This document shows, in pieces, positions 15,100 to 22,675 of a stretch of DNA of 64,000 nucleotides. The notes beneath the pieces are model-generated. The model was not told the DNA's origin and searched no databases. It was given only the letters and a program-made list of their open reading frames with translations. Source of the DNA: JAWXBA01 sp048499805 (GTDB taxonomy: Bacteria > Gemmatimonadota > Gemmatimonadetes > Gemmatimonadales > GWC2-71-9); NCBI GenBank assembly GCA_048499805.1, contig JASNZF010000003.1:186001-250000 (forward strand), given 5' to 3'. The position numbers and the translations under genes are program-made. Every line of letters starts with the position of its first letter. Within the stretch, counting starts at the first letter, position 1.

Positions 15100-16002
15100 C
15101 TAGCGCGCTGCCCGGGCCGTGCGCCGGCGCCGGAGCCATCCTGCCCCCAGCACTCCCGCCAGCCCGGATCCCAGCAGGAACAGCGTGGCGGGTTCGGGTA
15201 CGGTGGTCTCGGGGGGGAGCTCGAAGTTGTCGTGCACCGTCAGGCCCGCCTCTCCGGCGAACCCCAGCTGCACGTGGTCGGCATAGCCCCGGAAGGTGTC
15301 GGGCCAATTGCTGCCGGTTCCGACCATGATCCCCCAGACGACCGCGGTGGGGCTGTAACAGGCCGACCAGCCCGAGACACTCGCCAACGTCAAGGCATCG
15401 CGTCCCGCAAAGGCCTCATCGACGCACCCACCGTTGGTGTACAGCAGCTGGTCGGAGGGGTCGGCCAGGTGACGCCAGAAGATCTGGTCGACCAGGTTCT
15501 CCTCGAACCACTGTCCATAGGCGAAGGTCTCGCCCGGGGGGCGCGTGTTCTGGTTGTACCAGTACTCCCACACCAGGTGGGAATAGACTACCTCGGAGTC
15601 GATCATGTCCCGCACCAGCAACCGGAGCACCGGGGACTGGACATGGAAGGGGTCGTTCGGAGCGACGGTCGGCGCAATCGGGAGCAGGTCGCGATACCAG
15701 GCGAAGCCGAGCGTCTCCACGGCGGAGAGGAGCCCCCAGCTGCTGGACTCCGGCGCCCCGGCCACCCGCATGTAGAACCCCCAGTCGAGCAGGCTGCCCG
15801 CCAGGTTGAGTTCCAGCGAGGCGTTGCCAAGATAGGGATTGGCGGGCGTCGTGACGGCGGTGGCGTTGCTGTTGACGGGATCGTTGTTCCAGCGCGGGTC
15901 ACCGGGGTAGATCGGCTCCTGGCCGGCGGCGGGCCACGCCATGCCTGCCAGAAGCAGCAAGACCAGAATCGCTTGGCGGTCGGGCCTACGCATCTTTGCC
16001 AC
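15100..16002 (-). CDS. PEP-CTERM sorting-domain protein
   Basis: The product is 300 residues with a Sec signal (AILVLLLLAGMAWPAAG). The C-terminus is a canonical PEP-CTERM tag: VPEPATLFLLGSGLAGVLG followed by a basic run WLRRRRTARAAR. Such tags are recognised by exosortase, which processes exported proteins in bacteria that make an exopolysaccharide matrix. The central 240 residues resemble no family I can name. The start is GTG at 16002, or ATG nine bases later (MRRPDRQ); neither has a clear ribosome binding site. No exosortase gene is in the window, but an exopolysaccharide operon lies 296 nt upstream on the same strand, which fits the usual PEP-CTERM/EPS link. Confidence 0.9.
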   Translation of the reverse strand: MAKMRRPDRQAILVLLLLAGMAWPAAGQEPIYPGDPRWNNDPVNSNATAVTTPANPYLGNASLELNLAGSLLDWGFYMRVAGAPESSSWGLLSAVETLGFAWYRDLLPIAPTVAPNDPFHVQSPVLRLLVRDMIDSEVVYSHLVWEYWYNQNTRPPGETFAYGQWFEENLVDQIFWRHLADPSDQLLYTNGGCVDEAFAGRDALTLASVSGWSACYSPTAVVWGIMVGTGSNWPDTFRGYADHVQLGFAGEAGLTVHDNFELPPETTVPEPATLFLLGSGLAGVLGAGWLRRRRTARAAR

Positions 16003-16067
16003 CAGTCAGGAGGACCCCAGAACCTCACCAGACCATCGGGCAATCGTCGTGCCGCCTGAATTCCGGT

Positions 16068-16090
16068 CAGTGTACAACAACCGTACACTG
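16068..16090. promoter_or_regulatory. 8-bp inverted repeat upstream of PEP-CTERM gene
   Basis: CAGTGTAC and GTACACTG with a 7-nt spacer lie 66 nt upstream of the PEP-CTERM start. The 7-nt spacing suits a dimeric regulator. No sigma-54 type promoter, frequent in PEP-CTERM systems, was found beside it. Confidence 0.5.
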
Positions 16091-16210
16091 CAGCCAACGG
16101 GATGCCAACAACCCCGCGATCAGCCTGGTTCGGCACGCCGATCGTAACCAACCACCAGATAACGGCTTGCCGGGGACCCCGTCGCGGACTGGGTCAGGAA
16201 GGGTTGCGAG

Positions 16211-16225
16211 ACCAGAATTTCTGGT
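16211..16225. promoter_or_regulatory. 15-bp odd palindrome ACCAGAATTTCTGGT
   Basis: Perfect arms ACCAGAA/TTCTGGT flank a central T. It sits in the gap between the EPS operon end and the PEP-CTERM gene, in a locally AT-rich stretch, so an operator is likelier than a terminator. Confidence 0.5.
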
Positions 16226-16298
16226 TGGCAGGGTGACGAGTTGATGTGTTGTGTCTACGCAACAGATATTGCGAATATGCCACACTGGTGGGGGGTGT

Positions 16299-17378
16299 TT
16301 ACTCCGTTGGCGCGACGGTGACCCCACCTCCCGGGGCGGTGATGAGGCCGTGGACGATGCACCCCGCGCCAAGCGCGACCTGGGGCGCCGCCATCGAGGT
16401 CGGGGCGTGCTGCTGCCCGATGCTGTTGCCGGGCCCCAATTGGATCGACTCCTCGGCGACCACCGGGCCCCCGATGGCAGCCCGGAACTCCGACTGCACC
16501 GTTGTCCGGCTGATCGTCGCGCCGTCGACCCGGGCTCCTTGGCCGAGGTGGATGCCCCGGTGGGCCTTGAGGCTGCCGACGAGGTGGGCGCCCGCCTCCA
16601 GGGTGGCGGTGCCGGTGACGACGAGGTTGGCCTGCAGCATCGCGTTCGCGGGGAGCGTGAGGTCGCCCTCGACCCGGATGTGATCGCCGATCGCGCGTGT
16701 CCTCTCGGTGGGGAGGCCATAGGGCTGGGGAATCGGTGGGGGAAGATCGGGCAGGCCGGCGCCACCGGAGACCATGATGCGCGGTGCCGCGAGGCGGTCG
16801 AACCTGACCTCGCCGCCCAGCCGGATGGCCTGGTCGGAGCTGGCGCGCCCGGCGAGCACCGATCCGTCGCCGATCAGCAGGTCACCCCGGGCATGAATCC
16901 ACCGAAGGACCGTCGTGCCCGGGCCAAGGGTGAGCCCGGCATCGCCCAGGACTGCCCGGTAGGTGCTGCGGGGGCCACCGGCAAACCCGCGCGTCGCGTA
17001 GAGCTCCCGCAGGAAGGTCTCGCCACCGGCCAGGGCGACCGGGCCGGTGAGCACGACGAGGCGATCCAGCCCGCGCTCGCTCCGGGCCTCGTCGAGTACG
17101 CCGTCGGGGAGGCGGGGTCCGCGAAGGTATGGCGTGCGGTCGGTGAGCTTGCCCAGGCTCTCCACGGCGGTGTCGGTCGGTAGGAACTCGAGCTGGCGAT
17201 GCAAATAGGCGCGGAAGGTCTGCGCAAAGAGCGCCACATTGGCGGCGTCCCGGTCGACCACGCGGAGCGGTGCGATGTCGGTAGGCCGGTAGAGTTCCCG
17301 CACGGCCGGCAGGAGGGGCACCAGGAGCCAGGCGGTGGCCGCCAGGAGGACGAGGCCGAACGCGACAGTGTCGGTCAT
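16299..17378 (-). CDS. Membrane-anchored bactofilin-like (polymer-forming cytoskeletal) protein
   Basis: The product is 359 residues. The ATG overlaps the TGA of the glycosyltransferase gene (ATGA). The N-terminus is one membrane helix (VAFGLVLLAATAWLLVPLLPAV). From about residue 175 there are regular short beta strands of bactofilin type (IRVEGDLTLPANAMLQANLV, TLEAGAHLVGSLKAHRGIHL), ending in GAGCIVHGLITAPGGGVTV, consistent with a right-handed beta-helix. Bactofilins polymerise and position envelope or polysaccharide machinery. As the last gene of a five-gene exopolysaccharide operon it may anchor the synthase or shape the export site. The helix assignment is good; polymer formation is inferred. 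Confidence 0.7.
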   Translation of the reverse strand: MTDTVAFGLVLLAATAWLLVPLLPAVRELYRPTDIAPLRVVDRDAANVALFAQTFRAYLHRQLEFLPTDTAVESLGKLTDRTPYLRGPRLPDGVLDEARSERGLDRLVVLTGPVALAGGETFLRELYATRGFAGGPRSTYRAVLGDAGLTLGPGTTVLRWIHARGDLLIGDGSVLAGRASSDQAIRLGGEVRFDRLAAPRIMVSGGAGLPDLPPPIPQPYGLPTERTRAIGDHIRVEGDLTLPANAMLQANLVVTGTATLEAGAHLVGSLKAHRGIHLGQGARVDGATISRTTVQSEFRAAIGGPVVAEESIQLGPGNSIGQQHAPTSMAAPQVALGAGCIVHGLITAPGGGVTVAPTE

Positions 17379-18655
17379 CTCGGTGCCCGGGCGCCGCCGC
17401 CGTTGCCACCGCGGTAGCGCTCGGTCTTGTCCCAGGAGCGCGGCGCCTTGGGGCGCGGCAGGACGAGCTGGGCCAGGGTCGCGCGGGAGACCGAGATCAG
17501 GCTCACGAGGAACCCGACCGCCAGGAAGGGGAGCAACCGAATGCGCCCCAGGGTGCCGTCGAGTCGTGCCGCGGTGGCCACCTCGAAGAAGGCCGCGAAG
17601 TTTCCAAGGGTGCCGTAGGCGGTGATCCCCAGCAGGGCAAGGAAGCCGTGCAGGGGGATGACCCCCATGAAGAACAGGGTGATGGCGATGCCCCAGCCGA
17701 GCAGCAGCAGGGGGCCGACCGCGAAGACGCCGAGGAGGAGGAGGCCGTCGAAGACCACGGTGCGGCGGAGGTGTGCCGGCCGCTTGAGCAGGGCCCACCA
17801 ATGGCGCCAGAGCGCCTGGTTGTGGCCCTGGGTCCACCGCATGATCTGGCGAATGCGGGTGGGCCAGTTCTCGGGCACCTCCTCGTAGCACTCGGAGCGG
17901 TTCTGGTAGACGACCTCCCACCCGGCCAGCAGCAGCCGGTAGGTGATGTCGGTGTCCTCGGCGAGGGTGTCGGCGCTCCAGCCCCCGACCTGCTCGAGGG
18001 CGAGGCGCCGGACGCCGCCGACGGTTCCGCCGTACTGGGGGACCAGCCGCAGGTTCATGCGGGCCTGCTGGTCGACCTGGTACCCGCCCGAGCGCTCGAG
18101 GTCGAGCAGCCGGGTGAGGAGCGACCGGCTGATGTTGTGGGGGACGACCCGCCCCATCACCGCCCCGACCTCGGGATCAAAGAACGGGGCGACCAGCTGC
18201 TTGACGAGGCTCTGGCCCGGGAGGTAGTCGGCGTCGAAGACCAGGTGGACCTGTCCACCGAACCGGGGCGCCGCATCCCGAAGCGCGGCGGCCTTGCCGC
18301 CGTCGCCCCCGCCCCGGTGATGGGGCACGATCCGCCCGGGGTGCAGGCGGGCATACTCGTCCACGATCGCCGCGGTGCCATCGGTGGAGCGGTCATTGAT
18401 CGGCACGATGGTCAGGCGGTCCGCGGGATAGTCCTGGCCCAGGAGGGCGTCGAGCATCCCACCGATCACCCGTTCCTCGTTGTGGGCGGGGACCAGGACG
18501 GTCACCTCGGGCCAGTCGGCGACGCCGATGTCCACGTACGGTTGCCGATGGTGCCCGACCAGGCGGTTGATCGTGAAGGTGTAGTGCCGGGCGGTGTAGG
18601 TCACGATGACCGCCACGATCACGCCCAGGGCGCCGACGAGGAGGCCCGCGATCAT
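17375..18655 (-). CDS. Processive family-2 glycosyltransferase (cellulose synthase/PgaC-like)
   Basis: The product is 426 residues. The ATG overlaps the preceding stop (ATGA); the much longer open frame upstream is a shadow. One N-terminal helix (GLLVGALGVIVAVIVTYTA) precedes the catalytic domain: VTVLVPAHNEERVIGGML, INDRSTDGT, the DxD-like FDADYLPGQ, GGWSADTLAEDTDITYRLL with the catalytic TED-type Asp, and QIMRWTQGHNQAL, the QxxRW motif of processive enzymes. Three or four C-terminal membrane helices probably form the polymer channel. Such enzymes make beta-linked polysaccharides from UDP- or GDP-sugars. The linked wecB suggests a UDP-N-acetylhexosamine substrate such as UDP-ManNAc, but that is inference. 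Confidence 0.9.
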   Translation of the reverse strand: MIAGLLVGALGVIVAVIVTYTARHYTFTINRLVGHHRQPYVDIGVADWPEVTVLVPAHNEERVIGGMLDALLGQDYPADRLTIVPINDRSTDGTAAIVDEYARLHPGRIVPHHRGGGDGGKAAALRDAAPRFGGQVHLVFDADYLPGQSLVKQLVAPFFDPEVGAVMGRVVPHNISRSLLTRLLDLERSGGYQVDQQARMNLRLVPQYGGTVGGVRRLALEQVGGWSADTLAEDTDITYRLLLAGWEVVYQNRSECYEEVPENWPTRIRQIMRWTQGHNQALWRHWWALLKRPAHLRRTVVFDGLLLLGVFAVGPLLLLGWGIAITLFFMGVIPLHGFLALLGITAYGTLGNFAAFFEVATAARLDGTLGRIRLLPFLAVGFLVSLISVSRATLAQLVLPRPKAPRSWDKTERYRGGNGGGARAPR

Positions 18656-19431
18656 CGCCGGCTCTCCGGCGATGGCCAGCTCATGCCCCAGCCGTAGAAC
18701 GCCACGAAGATGAGCACGTGAACCAGGATGCCGAACGCCAGAAAGAGCGGCGGCAGCAGCAGGAACGAGCCCCGGGCGATGAGCCACGCGTGGACGGTGG
18801 CCTGCAACGGGATCATCACCGCCACGTGCCCGAGCAGGAGGACCATGAGCAGGAGCTTCCGCGCCCAGCTGATGTCGAAGAGGAAGTAGGTGACCGCCAG
18901 GATGAGGGGGAGCAGCACCAGCACCACCTGCCCCATGCTGACCAGCCCCGCGAGGTAGCTGGGCAGGGTGTAGGGAAAGCTGCCGGCCGGGGCGAGCGCG
19001 AAGTACCCGATGCTGATGCCCTGGAGGAGCACCAGGAAGCGGAGGAAGTAGCGCAGCGGGATGAACCGGTGGGGCAGCACCAGGGAGACCAGGAGCAGTG
19101 CCCCCGCCACCACCGCCACGCGTTGCAGCATTGCGGGGTCGGGAGGACCGGCCTCGAGCAGGTAATAGGGGGTGTGCAGGGTGTGCAGCCCCAGGATGGT
19201 GGTCCCCTGCATGCCGACACCCCCCGGCATGCCCAGCGGTCCCGCCAGGGCCTCGAAGCTCCGGGCCCACCACTCGGCCAGCGGGTTGAGGCCAGCGACC
19301 ACGGCCACCGCGCCGCCGATGCCCACCAGGATGGCCAGGAGGATCCGGGGCCGGGGGATCGCCATGCCGCGCATGGCGCGGTGGGGTGCAATGATCCCGC
19401 CCCGTACACCCCGGAGGCGCAGGTCGGCCAT
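18652..19431 (-). CDS. Polytopic membrane protein of the EPS operon, family not recognised
   Basis: About 259 residues from the chosen start (MADLRLRGV); starts at 19542 or 19374 are possible, and none has a good ribosome binding site. The 19542 start would overlap the upstream gene by 71 nt. Six or seven hydrophobic helices are visible, including LAILVGIGGAVAVVAG, FLRFLVLLQGISIGYFAL and LLLMVLLLGHVAVMIPL, with a conserved-looking loop APAGSFPYTLPSYL. There is no cysteine, so it is not an exosortase. The stop overlaps the glycosyltransferase start (ATGA), implying coordinated translation and probably a subunit of the synthase/secretion complex. Confidence 0.75.
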   Translation of the reverse strand: MADLRLRGVRGGIIAPHRAMRGMAIPRPRILLAILVGIGGAVAVVAGLNPLAEWWARSFEALAGPLGMPGGVGMQGTTILGLHTLHTPYYLLEAGPPDPAMLQRVAVVAGALLLVSLVLPHRFIPLRYFLRFLVLLQGISIGYFALAPAGSFPYTLPSYLAGLVSMGQVVLVLLPLILAVTYFLFDISWARKLLLMVLLLGHVAVMIPLQATVHAWLIARGSFLLLPPLFLAFGILVHVLIFVAFYGWGMSWPSPESRR

Positions 19432-19471
19432 CCGGGTGGCGCGGTCGGGCAGGGGGGACGCTCCCCGGTCC

Positions 19472-20254
19472 CTACCAGCCGGCAAAGAGGCCAAGCTGGA
19501 CTCCGGTGCGGGTGTAGAAGGGGTTGTCATACCACTCGCCACCGACCACGATGCCGAACCGCCGCCCCAGCCACTCGCGCCACGACACCGAGGCCTCGGT
19601 GCTGTTGAACTGCTGCTCGGTGGCCCCGCTTCCGGTCAACTGGTAGGCCTCCGATCCGGCGGCGCCACGGAGGACGAGGTAGCGCTGCCCCGGACGGCCC
19701 AGGGTAAGTGCCAGGTGCCCGCGCTGGGAGGTGACCTCGCCGGGGGTGCTCCAGTTGAAGCGGCCACCGACCTCGAGGACTGCCGTGCTCCCAAGGTAGG
19801 CCGCCAGGGAGGCGGTGGCCGCCCGGTCGCGGTAGACCTCCTTCGAGCGCACCCAGGTCCCGCCCACCGTCATGACCAGCCGCCGGCTCGGCAGCAGCTT
19901 GCGAGCCAGCGAGGCGTCCACCCGGAGTTCCGGCCAGAAGAACTCGCCGGTGCCGCCACCCACGGCGACGAAGCCGATCCATGCCTCGCCGAACCCGTGC
20001 TGCAGGGCGGCGGAGCCGTACTGGCCGTCGTCGCGGAAGGCGCTCTGGGCGACCGCTTCGAGGTAGACCACCGTGGCACCCGACGGCACGACCGCCCGGA
20101 TCCGCCCGCCGCGCCAGTTTCCGAAGTCGTTGGTGACCCGGTGCGCAAAGCCGCTGAGTTCGATCATGCCGCCACGGAGCGCCGGAGGGGACTGCGCCGC
20201 GGCCGTCGCGGATACCAGCAATGCCACCATTCCGGCCACCCAATCGCGCCTCAT
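19472..20254 (-). CDS. YaiO-family outer membrane beta-barrel protein
   Basis: The product is 260 residues starting at MRRDWVAGM, with a signal peptide ending in ATAAAQ. The mature sequence alternates amphipathic strands typical of a small barrel (GATVVYLEAVAQSAF, HGFGEAWIGFVAVGGG, RRLVMTVGGTWVRSKEVYRD) and ends in an aromatic residue (LGLFAGW), as outer membrane proteins do. The pattern matches the YaiO barrel family, which in enterobacteria lies beside a GT2 gene (yaiP). The ATG overlaps the wecB stop (ATGA). Probable role: outer membrane exit or modification platform for the polysaccharide made by the GT2 protein. Confidence 0.8.
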   Translation of the reverse strand: MRRDWVAGMVALLVSATAAAQSPPALRGGMIELSGFAHRVTNDFGNWRGGRIRAVVPSGATVVYLEAVAQSAFRDDGQYGSAALQHGFGEAWIGFVAVGGGTGEFFWPELRVDASLARKLLPSRRLVMTVGGTWVRSKEVYRDRAATASLAAYLGSTAVLEVGGRFNWSTPGEVTSQRGHLALTLGRPGQRYLVLRGAAGSEAYQLTGSGATEQQFNSTEASVSWREWLGRRFGIVVGGEWYDNPFYTRTGVQLGLFAGW

Positions 20255-21474
20255 GGGGCGGGTTCCGGGACGGGGACCGGCGGCCGGGGCTCCGGGGTGG
20301 CGAACTGCCGGCCCGTGCTCAGCCGCTCCCACAGGATCGCCACGATCCGCTCGGCGGCGTGGCCGTCACCGAAGGGGTTGTCGCCCGAGGTCATCCGCTC
20401 GATCACGGCGGGGTCGTCGAGCAGCTCGAGGGTGTGGGCCACCACGGCCTCGGGGTCGGTGCCGACCAGCCGGCCAAATCCCGCCTGGACAACCTCCGGA
20501 CGCTCGGTGACGGTCCGGAGGATCAGCACCGGTTTCCGGAGTGCGGGGGCCTCCTCCTGGATGCCGCCGGAGTCGGTCAGGACCAGGACCGAGCGGTGCA
20601 TGACCTCGAGCAGGTCCGGATAGGACAGCGGGTTGAGGAGGGAAAAGTCGGGATGGTCGCTCAACTCCTCGAAGACCACCTCGCGCACCCGGGGATTGAG
20701 GTGCACCGGGATGACCACGTGAGTGTCGGGGCGGTCCCGCACGATCTGGCGCAGGGCCCGGCAGATGTTTCGGAGTTCCTCGCCCAGGTTCTCGCGGCGG
20801 TGGACGGTGGTGAGCAGGATCCGCTTGGAACTCCAGGGCACGAGGCCCAGCGCCGGTTCCTCGAACGACGCCACCCGGGGAATGGAGGAGAGGGCGTCGA
20901 CGATGGTATTGCCGGTGACGTAGATGTCGTGGTCGGATACCCCCTCGTGGAGCAGGTTCCGGCGCGCCGCCTCGGTGGGACAGAAGTGCTGGTCGGTGGC
21001 CACGCTGGCGATCCGCCGGTTCGCCTCTTCCGGGAAGGGGCGGCGCATGTCGCCGGAGCGCAGCCCCGCCTCGACATGGGCCACCGGGATCCCCTGGTAG
21101 AACGCGGCCAGCACCGCCGAGACGACGGTGGAGGTGTCGCCCTGGACCAGGACCACATCGGGCCGGAGCTGGGCCAGACTCTCGGTCAGCGCGATCACCG
21201 CGCGGGCGGTGAACTCCGCCAGCGTCTGGTTGGCGTGGGTCAGGCCGAGATCGTGGCTGGGGGTGATCTGGAAGGCATCGAGCGCCTGGGCCAGCATCTG
21301 GCGATGCTGCGAGGTGGTCAGGACCAGGGGGTCGAACCGGGTGGGGTGCCGCTGCAGTTCCCGGATCACCGGGGCCAGCTTGATCGCCTCGGGCCGGGTG
21401 CCAAGGACTACGCAGGCGCGGTAGCGCTTCCCTGCGGGGGCGCCTCCCGCAGGGGGCGAAGGGGAGTGGGCCAT
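20251..21474 (-). CDS. wecB: UDP-N-acetylglucosamine 2-epimerase (non-hydrolysing)
   Basis: The product is 407 residues starting at MAHSPSPPAG; the open frame upstream is a shadow over the divergent gene. It interconverts UDP-GlcNAc and UDP-ManNAc in the cytoplasm. Signatures: VVLGTRPEAIKLAPVIREL, LTTSQHRQML, VLVQGDTSTVVSAVLAAFY, VAHVEAGLRSGDMRRPFPEE (with the catalytic acidic residues), HENRR-equivalent VHRRENLGEEL, and LTDSGGIQEEAPALRKPVL for nucleotide binding. It is the first gene of the operon and supplies an activated ManNAc-type precursor. Divergent, with 67 nt between starts, from the P1 peptidase gene. Name and activity are secure; use in this operon is inferred. Confidence 0.96.
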   Translation of the reverse strand: MAHSPSPPAGGAPAGKRYRACVVLGTRPEAIKLAPVIRELQRHPTRFDPLVLTTSQHRQMLAQALDAFQITPSHDLGLTHANQTLAEFTARAVIALTESLAQLRPDVVLVQGDTSTVVSAVLAAFYQGIPVAHVEAGLRSGDMRRPFPEEANRRIASVATDQHFCPTEAARRNLLHEGVSDHDIYVTGNTIVDALSSIPRVASFEEPALGLVPWSSKRILLTTVHRRENLGEELRNICRALRQIVRDRPDTHVVIPVHLNPRVREVVFEELSDHPDFSLLNPLSYPDLLEVMHRSVLVLTDSGGIQEEAPALRKPVLILRTVTERPEVVQAGFGRLVGTDPEAVVAHTLELLDDPAVIERMTSGDNPFGDGHAAERIVAILWERLSTGRQFATPEPRPPVPVPEPAP

Positions 21475-21541
21475 CAATGAAGATTCGATACGTTGGGGGC
21501 GCCCCGCAAGGCAGGTGGCCTCCGGGCTCCTATATTCGAGG

Positions 21542-22675
21542 ATGCGAAACTCCCTCCTGATGCTCCTCGTCGCGGGCCTGCTGTTGACCCCGTCCCCGGG
21601 TTCCGCCCAGCTCCGGGCCCGGGCGCTCGGCGTGGCCCCCGGAATCTTCCGCACCGGCGCCTTGAACGCGATTACCGACGTGGCCGGGGTCCGGGTCGGG
21701 CATGCCACCCGGATCGTGGGTGACTCGATCCGCACCGGGGTCACGGCGATCCTGCCCCATGGCGGCAACGCCTTCCTCGATCGAGTCCCAGCGGCGGTGC
21801 ACGTCGGCAATGGCTTCGGCAAGCTGCTCGGCTCCACCCAGGCCAACGAACTGGGCGAGCTCGAGAGCCCGATCCTGCTGACCTGCACCCTGTGTGTCTG
21901 GAGGGCGGCGGACGCCCTGGTGGGGTGGATGCTGGAGCAGCCCGGGATGGAGCGGGTGCGGTCGCTGAACCCGCTGGTGGCCGAGACCAACGACGGCGGG
22001 CTGAATGCGATCCGGCACCGGCCGGTTGGCCCTGGGGAGGTGCGGGAGGCGCTGGAGGGGGCGAACGCCGGTCCGGTGGCCGAAGGAAGCGTCGGGGCCG
22101 GGACAGGCACTTCGGCGTTCGGGTGGAAGGGCGGGATCGGGACCGCCTCGCGGGTGTTGCCGACCTCGCTGGGCGGGTACACGGTGGGGGTGCTGGTCCA
22201 GACCAATTTCGGCGGGGTTCTGCAGGTGATGGGTGCGCCGGTGGGGCAGGAGCTGGGCCGGTTCGCCTTCCGCAATGACCTGCCGGGTGAGCGGGGCGAT
22301 GGCTCGATCATCATCGTGGTGGCGACCGATGCGCCGATCGGGGACCGCAACCTTGGTCGCGTGGCCTCCCGGGCGTTGCTCGGCCTGGGACGCACCGGCA
22401 GCTCGGCGTCCAACGGTTCGGGCGACTACGTCATCGCCTTCAGCACCGCCGCCGGGATGCGTCGCCCTCCGGGTGGCGCCGCCGTCGGCCCGGAGCTCGG
22501 CAACGATGCCCTCTCCCCGGTCTTCCAGGCGGTGGTGGAAGCCACCGAGGAGGCGATCTACAACTCGCTCTTCATGGCCACCTCGGTCAGCAGCCGCTCG
22601 GCCACGGTCGAGGCGATCCCGCTGGAGCGGGTCCGGGAAATCCTGCGCAAGTACGGCATCGGGGCAGGGCAGTGA
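21542..22675 (+). CDS. P1-family peptidase (DmpA/BapA-like aminopeptidase), exported
   Basis: The product is 377 residues with a Sec signal (LLMLLVAGLLLTPSPGSA). The P1/S58 fold is recognisable: GALNAITDVAGVRVGHAT, VAETNDGGLNAIRHRPV, GAGTGTSAFGWKGGIGTAS and the cleavage region SASNGSGDYVIAFST, where these enzymes cut themselves before a serine that becomes the N-terminal nucleophile. Family members release N-terminal D- or beta-amino acids from peptides. Location is probably periplasmic. TATATT lies 5 nt before the ATG, so the message is probably leaderless. The last bases overlap the GTG start of the HD-domain gene. Confidence 0.92.
   Translation: MRNSLLMLLVAGLLLTPSPGSAQLRARALGVAPGIFRTGALNAITDVAGVRVGHATRIVGDSIRTGVTAILPHGGNAFLDRVPAAVHVGNGFGKLLGSTQANELGELESPILLTCTLCVWRAADALVGWMLEQPGMERVRSLNPLVAETNDGGLNAIRHRPVGPGEVREALEGANAGPVAEGSVGAGTGTSAFGWKGGIGTASRVLPTSLGGYTVGVLVQTNFGGVLQVMGAPVGQELGRFAFRNDLPGERGDGSIIIVVATDAPIGDRNLGRVASRALLGLGRTGSSASNGSGDYVIAFSTAAGMRRPPGGAAVGPELGNDALSPVFQAVVEATEEAIYNSLFMATSVSSRSATVEAIPLERVREILRKYGIGAGQ

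Noticed and set aside
18652..19431. Exosortase partner for the PEP-CTERM protein
   Set aside because: The membrane protein has no cysteine, whereas exosortases need a Cys-Arg-His triad.
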